Positions 44,039 through 53,670 of a DNA stretch of 64,000 bases are shown one piece after another. Numbering within the stretch: position 1 is the stretch's first letter; each line of letters opens with the position of its first letter. Position numbers and translations under genes: made by a program. The notes below the pieces were generated by a model. The model was not told where the DNA came from. It was given only the letters and a program-made list of their open reading frames with translations, and searched no databases. This DNA comes from Limnohabitans sp. MMS-10A-192 (GTDB lineage: Bacteria > Pseudomonadota > Gammaproteobacteria > Burkholderiales > Burkholderiaceae_C): assembly GCF_003063335.1 (NCBI RefSeq), contig NZ_NERX01000009.1, positions 46,093 to 110,092 on the forward strand, in the 5' to 3' direction.

Positions 44039-45108
44039 GACGCAGGCGGTGTGTGTGTCAACAGCATCGCATCCCCATAACTGAAGAAGCGGTACTGGTT
44101 CGCAATGGCGTGTCGGTAAAGTCCCATGATGTGCTCGTAGCCCGCAAAGGCGCTGACCAACATCATCAGTGTGCTCTTGGGCAGGTGGAAGTTGGTGATC
44201 AGCCGGTCCACCACTTGGAATTCAAACCCCGGCGTGATGAAGATTTGTGTGTCGCCGCTGACCTGCTTGAACTTCGCCCACGACTCCAGCGTGCGCACCG
44301 TCGTTGTGCCCACCGCCACCACCTTGCCGCCCCGCGCTTTGCAAGCGGCAATGGCCTGCTGTGTGGCTTCGGGCACTTCGTACCACTCGCGGTGCATGGT
44401 GTGGTCGGCGATGTTCTCGGTCTTGACGGGCTGGAAGGTGCCCGCGCCCACATGCAGCGTGACGCTGGCGCGTTGCACGCCACGGGCTTGCAGCGCAGCC
44501 AGCAAGGCCTCGTCAAAGTGCAGTGCAGCGGTGGGCGCTGCCACCGCACCGGGGGCGCGCGCAAACACGGTTTGGTAGCGCTGCGCGTCTTCTGCGGTGT
44601 CGGTGTGCGCAATGTAGGGCGGCAGCGGCACATGGCCGTGTTTTTCCATCAGCGCATGCGGCTCATCGCTCAGTTGCAAATGGAACAGCTGGCCGTTTTC
44701 ATCAGGCCAGCGGCCCAGCAGGGTGGCATCAAAACCACCGTTGTGGGCGCCGCCCATCATGAACATCTTGCCGCCCACCAAAGGCTTTTTGCTGACCTTC
44801 ATGTGCGCCACCACCTGATCGCCAGGGAGCACGCGCTCGATCAGCAGCTCCAGCTTGCCGCCCGAGGCCTTCTCGCCAAAGATGCGCGCCTTGACCACCT
44901 TGGTGTCGTTGAACACCAGCAGGTCGCCCGCATGGAGCAAGTCGGGCAGCTCACGGAAGATGCGATCGACCACGGTGCTGGAGGAACCATCCAGCAAGCG
45001 AGAACCGCTGCGCTCGGCAGCAGGGTGTTGGGCAATCAGCGCGGGGGGGAGTTCGAAGTCGAAATCACGGAGGGTGAATTCGCGGGGGGAGGCGGAAAGA
45101 GTGGTCAT
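44026..45108 (-). CDS. queA: S-adenosylmethionine:tRNA ribosyltransferase-isomerase
   Basis: 360 residues, the expected length. Signature segments are [50 protein letters not shown]-type [11 protein letters not shown], and the C-terminal [23 protein letters not shown]. It transfers ribosyl from SAM to preQ1-tRNA to give epoxyqueuosine, the step after Tgt. The 3' end overlaps the orphan Rieske gene convergently. Confidence 0.96.
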   Translation of the reverse strand: MTTLSASPREFTLRDFDFELPPALIAQHPAAERSGSRLLDGSSSTVVDRIFRELPDLLHAGDLLVFNDTKVVKARIFGEKASGGKLELLIERVLPGDQVVAHMKVSKKPLVGGKMFMMGGAHNGGFDATLLGRWPDENGQLFHLQLSDEPHALMEKHGHVPLPPYIAHTDTAEDAQRYQTVFARAPGAVAAPTAALHFDEALLAALQARGVQRASVTLHVGAGTFQPVKTENIADHTMHREWYEVPEATQQAIAACKARGGKVVAVGTTTVRTLESWAKFKQVSGDTQIFITPGFEFQVVDRLITNFHLPKSTLMMLVSAFAGYEHIMGLYRHAIANQYRFFSYGDAMLLTHTPPASQAS

Positions 45109-45403
45109 GCTTCAGGGCCGGACAGGCCCGTTCGAAGTTGGAAAGCATGGATTGTAAGAACCTGGTTTGGGTTCGCGCACGTTGAGGACAAGAATGCGGG
45201 TCTGGCTTGGCTACTGAGGCTGTTGGCCTTCAATCTGGTCATTGCCGCGCTTGCTTGCGCAGCTGCATCGGCTGTCATCGTTTCGAGTTATGAAGTAATA
45301 AATACTTACACATTTGATGAAATTATTGAGTTTTGGATGACTAGAATTTGCACCCGGCGGACAAATTGTTCCCGTCCAAAAAATCAATCCATTGAAAGTC
45401 AAT
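45109..45403. other. 295-bp intergenic region between queA and an outer-membrane protein gene
   Basis: The left part is GC-rich; from about 45290 it becomes AT-rich and must hold the promoter of the outer-membrane protein and, on the other strand, of queA. I found -35- and -10-like words (TTGATG, TAGAAT) but none at normal spacing. No protein-coding or RNA gene is recognised. Confidence 0.4.
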
Positions 45404-45949
45404 ATGAAAAAAATGATCCGTTTCCTGAGCGTCACAGCCGTTCTCGCTACCGCCGCCGCTGCTGCTCAAGCACAGGTTTATGTCGAAGGCTCGGTCACTG
45501 GTTTGACCGCGAAAGAGTCCGTCTCGGGTGTCAACTACAAGTCCAAGCCATCCACTTTTTCAGGCCTCGTGGGTTACAACGTTCACCCCAATGTGGATGT
45601 TGAAGGCTATCTGGCTTTGGGTGCTGGCGAAACTGACATCACAAGCAACGGGGTGAGCACTGGTGACAAACTGAAGGCTAAAAGTTCATTCGGCGTGTTT
45701 GTGAAGCCCAAAGTAATGGTGAGTCCTGAGCTCGAAGTGTTTGGCCGCTTGGGCTTTTTGGAAAACAAATACGACACCATCGTTGGAAAATCCAGCTCTA
45801 GAACCACAGACGGCTCGGTCGCTTTTGGTGTCGGCGCCAATTACTACTTCGACAAGCGCACCTACGTGACTGGCAGCTACATGAACTACAACAACAAAGA
45901 CGGCTTCAAAGTCAACGGTCTGAGCATCGGCGTGGGCTACAAGTTCTGA
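45404..45949 (+). CDS. Outer-membrane beta-barrel protein (OmpA/OmpW-like porin family)
   Basis: 181 residues. Signal peptide (FLSVTAVLATAAAAAQAQ), then an eight-stranded barrel pattern of alternating residues (QVYVEGSVTGLTAKES, FSGLVGYNVHPNVDVEGYLALGAGE, SSFGVFVKPKVMVSPELEVFGRLGF, AFGVGANYYFDKRTYVTGSYMNY) ending in the outer-membrane sorting signature VGYKF. The ATG at 45404 gives the cleanest signal peptide. Ligand unknown. Followed by a terminator. Confidence 0.82.
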   Translation: MKKMIRFLSVTAVLATAAAAAQAQVYVEGSVTGLTAKESVSGVNYKSKPSTFSGLVGYNVHPNVDVEGYLALGAGETDITSNGVSTGDKLKAKSSFGVFVKPKVMVSPELEVFGRLGFLENKYDTIVGKSSSRTTDGSVAFGVGANYYFDKRTYVTGSYMNYNNKDGFKVNGLSIGVGYKF

Positions 45950-45980
45950 ATTTGAACCACTGAAGCGTCACACATCAAGA

Positions 45981-46009
45981 CAAAGCCGCCTTCGGGCGGC
46001 TTTGTTTTT
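45981..46009 (+). terminator. Rho-independent terminator of the outer-membrane protein gene
   Basis: CAAAGCCGCC (45981-45990), loop TTCG, GGCGGCTTTG (45995-46004), then TTTTT. Strong 10-bp stem. Confidence 0.93.
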
Positions 46010-46038
46010 GGGCATCAACCAAAGGCACAATCACGGAC

Positions 46039-48108
46039 ATGCCGCCCAAGCCCGTCACCACGCCAGCCAAAACGCTGTCTTCGCCTCAAAAAGCGCTGAT
46101 CAAGCTGGGCTTGGTGCGCGACATCGATCTGGCGCTGCATTTGCCGCTGCGGTACGAGGACGAGACCCGCATCGTCAAATTGCGGGATGCGCGTGAAGGC
46201 GATACCGCGCAGATCGAAGCCACGGTGACGGCCTGCGAGATCACCATGCGGCCGCGAAGGCAGTTGCTGGTGACGGTGGACGATGGCTCCGACACCTGCG
46301 TGATGCGGTTTTTCAGCTTTTACCCATCACACCAAAAAGCGCTGGCTGTGGGCAACCGCATCCGTGCGCGGGGCGAGGTCAAAGGCGGCTTCATGGGCCT
46401 GACCATGATGCACCCGACCTTCAAGGCCGCAGGCGGCAACCTGGCCGAGGCGTTGACGCCGGTGTATTCCACGGTGGCCGGCTTGGCGCAGGCGTATTTG
46501 CGCCGAGCCGTGATCACGGGCCTGAACCATGCGGACCTGAGCGAAACCTTGCCGCGTGGCATCGCCTGGCCCGACAAGCGCGGGGCTTGGTCGCTGCGCG
46601 ATGCGCTGCAGTTTTTGCACCACCCCACGCCCGATGTGTCGCTGGCCGCACTCGAAGACCGCAGCCACCCGGCCTGGATTCGCCTCAAATGCGAAGAGTT
46701 GTTGGCGCAGCAGTTGTCTCAGCTGACGGCCAAGCGCGAGCGCGACCTCTTGCGCGCCCCAGCTTTGAAACCCAAGCGCGGTGGTTTATGCGGTCAGTTG
46801 CTTCAAGCACTGCCCTTTGGTCTGACGAATGCCCAGCAACGTGTGGGTCAGGAAATCGCCCAGGATTTGGCCCGCCATGTGCCCATGCACCGCCTGTTGC
46901 AAGGCGATGTGGGCGCAGGCAAGACGGTGGTCGCCGCGCTGGCAGCCATGGTGGCTGTGGACGCGGGCTGGCAATGCGCCCTGATGGCTCCGACCGAAAT
47001 TTTGGCCACCCAGCACTTTGCCAAGCTGGTCGGTTGGCTGGAGCCCTTGGACGTCAAGGTGGCTTGGCTGATTGGCAGCCAGAAGAAGAAAGAACGCGCC
47101 GCCATGCTGGCGCTGATCGAGTCGGGCGAGGCGGCTTTGGTGGTGGGCACACATGCCGTCATTCAGGAGCACGTCAAGTTCAAGAACCTGGCCTTGGCCG
47201 TGATCGACGAGCAGCACCGCTTTGGCGTGGCACAGCGCTTGGCCTTGCGCGGCAAGATGCAAGCCGAAGGCATGGAACCCCACATGCTGATGATGACAGC
47301 CACCCCGATCCCGCGCACGCTGGCCATGAGCTATTACGCGGACCTGGACGTGTCGGTGATCGACGAGCTGCCGCCCGGGCGCACGCCCATCGTGACCCGT
47401 GTGGTGTCGGACCACCGCCGCGACGAAGTGGTCGCGCGCATTGGGGCGCAGATTCAGCAGGGGCGGCAGGTGTATTGGGTGTGCCCACTCATTGAAGAAA
47501 GCGAGGCGCTGGACCTGACCAACGCCACCCAAACCCATGCCGATTTGAGCGAAGCCTTGCCGGGTGTGATGGTGGGTTTGCTGCATTCGCGCATGCCTGT
47601 GGCCGAGAAAAAGGCGGTGATGGAACTCTTCACAGCGGGCGTGATGGGCGTGCTGGTCAGCACCACGGTGATCGAGGTGGGGGTCGATGTGCCCAACGCC
47701 TCGCTGATGGTGATCGAGCACGCCGAGCGCTTTGGCCTCTCGCAGCTGCACCAGCTGCGCGGCCGGGTGGGGCGGGGTGCGGCGGCGTCGGCCTGTGTGC
47801 TGCTCTATGGCACGCCCGAGGGCGGTCGCCTGAGCGAGACGGCGCGTGAACGGCTGCGCGCCATGGTCGAGACCAACGACGGTTTCGAGATCGCCCGGCG
47901 CGATCTGGAAATTCGGGGGCCGGGCGAATTTTTGGGGGCGCGGCAGTCGGGCGCTCCTTTGCTGCGCTTTGCCGATCTGGAAACCGACACGCCCTTGCTG
48001 GAATGGGCCCGCGCATTGGCCCCGCAGATGCTGGACCAATACCCCGACTTGGCCGAGCGCCACATTGGCCGCTGGCTGGGCGGGAAATCCGAGTATCTGA
48101 AGGCCTGA
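46039..48108 (+). CDS. recG: ATP-dependent DNA helicase RecG
   Basis: 689 residues. N-terminal wedge/OB domain (LPLRYEDETRIVKLRDAREGD ... RPRRQLLVTVDDGSDTCVMRFFSFYPSH), helicase motif I GDVGAGKT, motif II DEQHRFG, motif III TATPIPRTLAMSYY, and later motifs STTVIEVGVDVPNASLMVIEHAERFGLSQLHQLRGRVGR. Complete. It remodels stalled forks and Holliday junctions. Followed after 16 bp by oxyR, a common order in Burkholderiales. Confidence 0.97.
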   Translation: MPPKPVTTPAKTLSSPQKALIKLGLVRDIDLALHLPLRYEDETRIVKLRDAREGDTAQIEATVTACEITMRPRRQLLVTVDDGSDTCVMRFFSFYPSHQKALAVGNRIRARGEVKGGFMGLTMMHPTFKAAGGNLAEALTPVYSTVAGLAQAYLRRAVITGLNHADLSETLPRGIAWPDKRGAWSLRDALQFLHHPTPDVSLAALEDRSHPAWIRLKCEELLAQQLSQLTAKRERDLLRAPALKPKRGGLCGQLLQALPFGLTNAQQRVGQEIAQDLARHVPMHRLLQGDVGAGKTVVAALAAMVAVDAGWQCALMAPTEILATQHFAKLVGWLEPLDVKVAWLIGSQKKKERAAMLALIESGEAALVVGTHAVIQEHVKFKNLALAVIDEQHRFGVAQRLALRGKMQAEGMEPHMLMMTATPIPRTLAMSYYADLDVSVIDELPPGRTPIVTRVVSDHRRDEVVARIGAQIQQGRQVYWVCPLIEESEALDLTNATQTHADLSEALPGVMVGLLHSRMPVAEKKAVMELFTAGVMGVLVSTTVIEVGVDVPNASLMVIEHAERFGLSQLHQLRGRVGRGAAASACVLLYGTPEGGRLSETARERLRAMVETNDGFEIARRDLEIRGPGEFLGARQSGAPLLRFADLETDTPLLEWARALAPQMLDQYPDLAERHIGRWLGGKSEYLKA

Positions 48109-48124
48109 TGTTCAAATACGGCCC

Positions 48125-49090
48125 ATGACCCTCACCGAACTCAAATACATCGTGGCCGTGGCCCGTGAAAAGCATTTTGGCAAGGCGGCCGAGGCTTGCC
48201 ACGTGTCGCAACCCACCTTGTCGCTGGCCATCAAGAAGCTCGAAGAAGAGCTGGACATGAAAATCTTTGAGCGCAGTGCGAGCGAGGTGTCGGTTACCGC
48301 ATTGGGCGATGAGGTGGTGCGCCAGGCGCAAAGCGTGCTGGAGCAGGCCGCCGAGATCAAAGAGATCGCCAAGCGCGGCAAAGACCCGCTGGCCGGCCCC
48401 TTGCGATTGGGGGTGATCTACACCATCGGGCCCTACATCTTGCCCGCCTTGGTGCGGCAGGTGATTGACCACACGCCGCAAATGCCGCTCATGCTGCAAG
48501 AAAACTTCACGGTGCGCTTGTTGGAGATGCTGCGCACCGGCGAGATCGATTGCGCCATCCTGGCGGAGCCTTTTCCGGACACTGGCTTGGCCATCGCGCC
48601 GCTGTATGACGAACCCTTTTTGGCGGCCTTGCCGCGCAACCATGCTTTGGCGGGCGAGGCCTCGTTGACGACCGATCAACTCAAGGCGGAGACGATGTTG
48701 CTTTTGGGCACCGGGCATTGTTTTCGGGACCATGTGCTGGAGGTGTGCCCAGAATTTGCCAAGTTTTCGAGCCGCACCGAGGGCATCCGCAAAAGCTTTG
48801 AAGGCTCATCGCTGGAGACCATCAAACACATGGTGGCCGCAGGCATGGGGGTGACCCTGGTGCCGCGCCTGTCGGTGCCCGAAGAGGCTTTGGCCCAGCC
48901 CGACAAGAAGTCGGTCAACGGCGATGCCCATGTGCGCTATTTGCCCATCGTCGATCCTCACGGCGGCTTGCCGCCCACGCGCCGTGTGGTGCTGGCCTGG
49001 CGGCGCAGCTTCACCCGCTATGAAGCGATTGCCGCACTGCGCAACGCGGTCTACGCCTGCGAGCTGCCAGGCGTGACGCGATTGTCTTGA
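48125..49090 (+). CDS. oxyR: Hydrogen-peroxide-sensing regulator OxyR
   Basis: 321 residues. LysR-type helix-turn-helix (MTLTELKYIVAVAREKHFGKAAEACHVSQPTLSLAIKKLEEEL). The redox cysteines fall at Cys199 and Cys208 (GTGHCFRDHVLEVCPE), the same numbers as in E. coli OxyR, which form the activating disulfide on peroxide exposure. Intact C-terminal effector domain. Short gap to recG suggests cotranscription. Confidence 0.95.
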   Translation: MTLTELKYIVAVAREKHFGKAAEACHVSQPTLSLAIKKLEEELDMKIFERSASEVSVTALGDEVVRQAQSVLEQAAEIKEIAKRGKDPLAGPLRLGVIYTIGPYILPALVRQVIDHTPQMPLMLQENFTVRLLEMLRTGEIDCAILAEPFPDTGLAIAPLYDEPFLAALPRNHALAGEASLTTDQLKAETMLLLGTGHCFRDHVLEVCPEFAKFSSRTEGIRKSFEGSSLETIKHMVAAGMGVTLVPRLSVPEEALAQPDKKSVNGDAHVRYLPIVDPHGGLPPTRRVVLAWRRSFTRYEAIAALRNAVYACELPGVTRLS

Positions 49091-49135
49091 TGTGGGCTTG
49101 CGTGTGCCAGAGCTGAAGCTGCCGAACTGCAGGCT

Positions 49136-50131
49136 TCAGCGTCTTCCGGGCATCACGCCCAAGCCCATGGCACATCCAATCAGCGCCGGTTGCTCGGCAC
49201 GGATCACATAGGTCGGGATCCGCTTCATGTAATTTGCAAAGCGGCCTTTGGCTTCAAACGCGGCGCGAAAACCCGATTTCGCAAAGTAGTCGCCCAAGCG
49301 GCCGATGACACCGCCGCCGATGTAAATGCCGCCGCGTGCGCCCAGCGTCAGGGCCAAGTTGGCGGCCGCATGGCCCAGCAGGCGGCACATGCGATCGAGG
49401 GCTTCTTCGCAGGCGACATCTTGGGCCGCCAAGGCGCGCTCGCTCACCTGCGCGGCAACCAAGGGCTCGGCCTCTGTGCCATTGAGCTCGCAAATGGCGC
49501 GGTACAAATTCTCCAGCCCCATGCCCGAGATGACCCGCTCGGCTGACACATGCGCATGCGTGCGCCACAGCACGCGCAATATGTCCGCTTCGCGCTCGCA
49601 GGTGGGGGCCAGGCTCACATGCCCGCCTTCGCCCGCAATCGGCACCCAATCGCCACGGCGCGAGCGCACGAGAGACGACACGCCCAAACCGGTGCCAGGG
49701 CCGATCAGACCCTTGGGCGCATCGGGCACGGGCTCGCCCGAGCCGATTTGTTCCAGATCGGCGCCGCTCAAGGCCGGAGCGGCCATGGCCATGGCTTCCC
49801 AGTCGTTGAGCATGAGCAGGCTGTTCAGGCCCAGCTGCTGGCGCGTGGCCTTGATCGAGAACTGCCAGTGGTTGTTGGTCATCTTCAGCAGATCGCCGTC
49901 GATGGGGTTGGCGATCGCGATGCAAGCCTCGCGCACCGCGGGCTGACCGGCTTGTTGCAAGTAGGCCTGCGCTGCAGCGGCCAGGTCAGGGTACTGGCCG
50001 GTGGGCAGCGTGATTTCTTGCGCGATGGGCGTGCCATCGCCATGCACCAGGGCAAAGCGGGCATTGGTGCCACCGATGTCGCCTAAAAGGCGTGCTGCGT
50101 TGGCGGATGTGGAGTGGTTCATGTGGGACAT
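49136..50131 (-). CDS. glk: Glucokinase
   Basis: 331 residues. Phosphate-binding GDIGGTNARFALV, the glucose-binding LMLNDWEAMAMA, GPGTGLGVSSLV and GEGGHVSLAPTCERE, plus the C-terminal GGIYIGGGVIGRL. This is the proteobacterial Glk family that phosphorylates glucose with ATP. The start may be the ATG at 50131 or at 50122; neither has a good Shine-Dalgarno. Confidence 0.92.
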   Translation of the reverse strand: MSHMNHSTSANAARLLGDIGGTNARFALVHGDGTPIAQEITLPTGQYPDLAAAAQAYLQQAGQPAVREACIAIANPIDGDLLKMTNNHWQFSIKATRQQLGLNSLLMLNDWEAMAMAAPALSGADLEQIGSGEPVPDAPKGLIGPGTGLGVSSLVRSRRGDWVPIAGEGGHVSLAPTCEREADILRVLWRTHAHVSAERVISGMGLENLYRAICELNGTEAEPLVAAQVSERALAAQDVACEEALDRMCRLLGHAAANLALTLGARGGIYIGGGVIGRLGDYFAKSGFRAAFEAKGRFANYMKRIPTYVIRAEQPALIGCAMGLGVMPGRR

Positions 50132-50209
50132 GTGTGTGTTGGCGACAAGGGTATCAGTCAGGCGGGCTGTCCGGATGCAGGGAAGTTACCAATGGGCTCA
50201 TGTGGCGTG

Positions 50210-51097
50210 TCATGCACGGTCGTGCATCACCCGGTCCATCAGCGCCCGAACCTTGGACAAAAAGGGCGCTTCGGTGCGCCCTTGAATGGTCACCAGACCA
50301 AAGCGGGCTTTCGCGTTCAGTGCGGGTGTGACCGGCAGCTCCACCAGGTCGGGGGCGGACTCGCGGATGGCCAACACGATGGCATCGCTGTGCCTGACCA
50401 CCTCCAGCAAGCTCGAGACTTCTTCGCAGCGCAAATTCACGAGCTGGTCAGGGTGGCCTTGCGGACCAAAGCGTTCGATCAGGATGCGCGCCACCTCGTC
50501 ACTCAAGGGCGTCGACGCAATCGGGTAATTCAGCAGCATGTCAAACGGCACGCTGCGTTTTTTGGCCAGCGGGTGTTGTTTGCGGCACATGAAGGTGCCC
50601 TTCATTTCTTGCAGCGCTTCCACTTTCAAGTCGGTCGCCGGTTGCAGTGAACGGATGTCCAGAATCAGCGCATCCAGGGTGCGCTCGCGCAGGGCCTGCA
50701 CCAAAAGCGCCGTGCTGCCGCGTGAGATGTCGATGTGCGCTTGCGGGTGCTCTTGGGCCATCAGCATCAAGAGAGGCGTCATCAGCATGGCGCCTGGCCC
50801 CGAGCCCATGCCCACGCGGAATTGGCCGATCTCGCCTTTTTGCAATTGCAGGCTGGTCAGGCGCAGCTCGTTGGCCTCGTCCACCAGCACGCGGGCGCGC
50901 TGCACGATGTGTTGGCCAAACGGTGTCAGTTCGTTCTTTCGGCCGATGCGGTCAAACAGGGCTTGGCCCAGTTCGTCTTCCAATGCCTTGATGCTGCGGC
51001 TGAGCGCCGGCTGCGTCAGGAACAACTTCAGGGCCGATTGGCTGAACGAGCCGCTGTTGGCCAGCTCGATCAGGTGCTTGAGTTGAACCAGGGTCAT
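50210..51097 (-). CDS. LysR family transcriptional regulator
   Basis: 295 residues. N-terminal helix-turn-helix (MTLVQLKHLIELANSGSFSQSALKLFLTQPALSRSIKALEDEL) and an effector domain (IGQFRVGMGSGPGAMLMTPLLMLMAQEHP). Divergent from the Bug-family binding-protein gene across 112 bp, so it probably regulates that gene and the downstream amidohydrolase. Effector unknown. Confidence 0.88.
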   Translation of the reverse strand: MTLVQLKHLIELANSGSFSQSALKLFLTQPALSRSIKALEDELGQALFDRIGRKNELTPFGQHIVQRARVLVDEANELRLTSLQLQKGEIGQFRVGMGSGPGAMLMTPLLMLMAQEHPQAHIDISRGSTALLVQALRERTLDALILDIRSLQPATDLKVEALQEMKGTFMCRKQHPLAKKRSVPFDMLLNYPIASTPLSDEVARILIERFGPQGHPDQLVNLRCEEVSSLLEVVRHSDAIVLAIRESAPDLVELPVTPALNAKARFGLVTIQGRTEAPFLSKVRALMDRVMHDRA

Positions 51098-51209
51098 GGG
51101 CGCTCCAATCCATAACTGAAAATCATGCTAGCTGGCATAAAAATGCATTGGACATTATAGGAACGGTTTTTTACGATGGCCGCACACAACAACTTTTTGG
51201 AGTCGAGAC

Positions 51210-52196
51210 ATGAGCAAAACCATTCGTCGCGTAGCCGCCTTGCTGAGCAGCCTGCTGCTGGCCAGCGCCGTGAGCTCCCAAACTTACCCCAGCAAAGCCG
51301 TCACCTTGTTGGTGCCTTACCCCGCTGGCGGTTTGTCGGACGTGATCGCCCGCACGGTGAACAACACCTTGTCCAAAAACATGGGCCAGCCCGTGATCGT
51401 GGACAACCTGGGTGGCGCCAGCGGCTCGATCGCCGCGCAAAAAGTGCTGAACGCGCCAGCCGATGGCCAGATCATTTTCCAAGGCTCGCCCAATGAGTTG
51501 ATCCTCGCGCCCTTGGCCATCTCGGCCGTCAAGTTCAAGAGCGAAGACTTCCGCTTGGTGCAAATGATCGCCACCGCGCAGATCGCCTTTTTGGCCCGCA
51601 AGGATTTGCCCGTGAGCAACGTGGACGAATTCCTGGAATACGCCCGCAAGCAGGCCGCACAAGGCCGCCCCATCACTTACGCCAGCGTGGGCCCAGGCTC
51701 GTTCTATCACCTGCTGGGTGAGCACTTGTCCAAGATCACCAACATCCCGATGACCCATGTGCCCTACAAAGGCATGGCGCCTGCCAACCAGGATCTGCTG
51801 GGTGGTCAAGTGGACATCTTCCTGGCACCTTTTGGCAAGGCTTCTGAAGAATTGCAAAAGCAGGGCAAGCTCAAAGTGCTGGCCATGCTCAACAGCGAGC
51901 GCCTGGACTCGGTCAAAGACTACCCCGCCATCACCGAGAGCAAGTCGCTCAAGAACTTCACCTTCAACATCTGGACTGGCTATTTCGTGAAGAAAGACAC
52001 GCCCGAGCCGATCGTGCAGGTCATCCACAAGGCGATCACCGATTCCTTGACGGACCCCGCTGTGCGCGGTGGCCTGGAGGCCAACAGCCAGCTGGTGGCC
52101 AAGCCTTTGTCGCTGCAAGCCGTGGGCAAGGCCTACACCGACGGCACGGCCCAGTTCCGTGCGATTGCCAAGTCGATCAACCTGCAGCCGCAGTGA
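51210..52196 (+). CDS. Tripartite tricarboxylate transporter substrate-binding protein (Bug family)
   Basis: 328 residues with a signal peptide (VAALLSSLLLASAVSSQ). Bug signatures: YPSKAVTLLVPYPAGGLSDVIAR, VIVDNLGGASGSIAAQKV, ITYASVGPGSFYHLLGEHL and VPYKGMAPANQDLLGGQVDI. It binds a small carboxylate or amide in the periplasm. No membrane TctA/TctB genes are next to it. Its stop is one base before the amidohydrolase start, so its ligand is probably the substrate (or a precursor) of that enzyme. Confidence 0.9.
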   Translation: MSKTIRRVAALLSSLLLASAVSSQTYPSKAVTLLVPYPAGGLSDVIARTVNNTLSKNMGQPVIVDNLGGASGSIAAQKVLNAPADGQIIFQGSPNELILAPLAISAVKFKSEDFRLVQMIATAQIAFLARKDLPVSNVDEFLEYARKQAAQGRPITYASVGPGSFYHLLGEHLSKITNIPMTHVPYKGMAPANQDLLGGQVDIFLAPFGKASEELQKQGKLKVLAMLNSERLDSVKDYPAITESKSLKNFTFNIWTGYFVKKDTPEPIVQVIHKAITDSLTDPAVRGGLEANSQLVAKPLSLQAVGKAYTDGTAQFRAIAKSINLQPQ

Positions 52197-52197
52197 C

Positions 52198-53373
52198 ATG
52201 ACCTATTTGCGCGATGCGCTCACCGAAAGGGTGGGCGAATTCATCCAGCTGCGGCGTGACATCCACAGCCACCCCGAGTTGGCGTTTGAAGAACACCGCA
52301 CCTCGGACCTGGTGGCGGCCAAGCTGCAAAGCTGGGGCTACCAGGTGCACCGCGGTTTGGGCGGAACGGGTGTGGTGGGCACTTTGAAGCGCGGCAGCAG
52401 CGAGCGCAAGCTCGGCATCCGCGCCGACATGGACGCCTTGCCCATTCAGGAAGCCACCGGCGCCGAATGGGCCAGCACGCGCCAAGGCCTGATGCACGCT
52501 TGCGGGCACGATGGCCACACCGCGATGCTGTTGGCCGCGGCCAAAGCCATCGCGCAAGCGCCTGAATTTGACGGCACGCTGAACCTGATTTTTCAGCCGG
52601 CCGAAGAAGGCGGTGGCGGTGCGGTCCGCATGATGGACGATGGCTTGTTCGAGCACCACCCCTGCGACGCCGTGTTTGCCATGCACAACATGCCCGGCAC
52701 GCCGGTGGGGCACTTTGTGTTCCGCGATGGCGCGGCCATGGCGTCGAGCGATTACGTCACCATCCGCATCCACGGCACCGGCGGCCACGGCGCCATGCCG
52801 CACCGCGCGGCCGATCCGCTGGTGGCAGCCTCGTCCATCGTGATGGCTTTGCAGACCATCGTCTCGCGCAATGTGGACCCGCTGCACACCGCCGTGGTCA
52901 CCGTGGGCGCTTTGCATGCGGGCCAGGCCAACAACGTGATCCCGGCGCTGGCCACTTTGGAGCTGAGCGTGCGTGCGCTCGACCCGCAGGTGCGCCAGTT
53001 GCTGGAGCAACGCATCAAGGCGCTGGTGACGGCGCAAGCCGAGAGCTTTGGCGTGCGTGCCGATGTGGCGTGGCGGCAAGGCTATTGCGTGCTGGTCAAC
53101 CACACGGCGCAAACCGAATTTGCCCGCCAAGTGGCGCTTGACTTGGTGGGGCCTGAGCGCGTCACCTTGAACGGCCCACCGATCACGGGCAGTGAAGACT
53201 TCGCCTTCATGCTGGAAAAAGTGCCGGGCAGTTATTTGCTGATTGGCAATGGCGACGGCGATTCGGCCGGCGCGTGCATGGTGCACAACCCGGCGTATGA
53301 CTTCAACGATGAGAACATCGCCACGGGCGCTTCTTATTGGGTCGCGCTTGTTCAGGCCTACCTCGCCGTTTAA
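52198..53373 (+). CDS. M20 family amidohydrolase / peptidase
   Basis: 391 residues from the ATG at 52198. M20D motifs: RRDIHSHPELAFEEHRTS, GIRADMDALPIQEATG, MHACGHDGHTAMLL, PAEEGGGGAVRMMDDG and a C-terminal GPPITGSEDFAFM. Metal-binding His, Glu and His residues are all present. Family members hydrolyse N-acyl amino acids, hippurate or IAA conjugates. Cotranscribed with the Bug protein. Confidence 0.9.
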   Translation: MTYLRDALTERVGEFIQLRRDIHSHPELAFEEHRTSDLVAAKLQSWGYQVHRGLGGTGVVGTLKRGSSERKLGIRADMDALPIQEATGAEWASTRQGLMHACGHDGHTAMLLAAAKAIAQAPEFDGTLNLIFQPAEEGGGGAVRMMDDGLFEHHPCDAVFAMHNMPGTPVGHFVFRDGAAMASSDYVTIRIHGTGGHGAMPHRAADPLVAASSIVMALQTIVSRNVDPLHTAVVTVGALHAGQANNVIPALATLELSVRALDPQVRQLLEQRIKALVTAQAESFGVRADVAWRQGYCVLVNHTAQTEFARQVALDLVGPERVTLNGPPITGSEDFAFMLEKVPGSYLLIGNGDGDSAGACMVHNPAYDFNDENIATGASYWVALVQAYLAV

Positions 53374-53402
53374 AATCAATTAAAACCATCGACCTTGTGT
53401 CG

Positions 53403-53602
53403 ACATGTGATCGGGAGAGACTGCCACCGCGCCAGCGGCAGGCAGCGCCGAAGGAGCAACCGCCCCGGAAACTCTCAGGCCAAAGGACCGGTCACATGCC
53501 AATTCTCTGAAGAGCTGCTGGCGTCATCGTCCGCCAGTGCACCGAAGGAGCAAGCGATGCGCCCCCGTGCGCGTCGTGAATCTCTCAGGTCCTGATACAG
53601 AG
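53403..53602 (+). ncRNA. Tandem glycine riboswitch (two aptamers)
   Basis: Aptamer 1 (about 53403-53499): closing stem ATGTGATCGG/CCGGTCACAT, then GGGAGAGACTGCC, CGCCGAAGGAGCAA and AAACTCTCAGGCCAAAGGACC. Aptamer 2 (about 53501-53602): TCTGAAGAGCTGC, CACCGAAGGAGCAA, GTGAATCTCTCAGGTCCTGA and TACAGAGG. Both keep the glycine-riboswitch core (GCCGAAGGAGCAA, CTCTCAGG). It sits directly upstream of the D-amino-acid dehydrogenase gene. A GC hairpin follows as a possible expression platform. Confidence 0.93.
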
Positions 53603-53640
53603 GGGGCGCCACCGACATGCGGCTTGCATGCGGTGGCCCC
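53603..53640 (+). promoter_or_regulatory. Hairpin after the glycine riboswitch (expression platform candidate)
   Basis: GGGGCGCCACCGACATGC pairs with GCATGCGGTGGCCCC around a 5-base loop GGCTT (53621-53625). No U-tract follows before the next start at 53671, so control may be by transcription (rho) or by access to the ribosome-binding site; which one is not evident. Confidence 0.5.
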
Positions 53641-53670
53641 ATCCTTTGACGTCTTGGAAAGCTCACTTTC

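Noticed and set aside
43855..45603. Long open frame of 582 codons on the plus strand.
   Set aside because: It runs mostly antisense to queA, which has full family motifs, and has no recognisable domain. It is a high-GC shadow frame.
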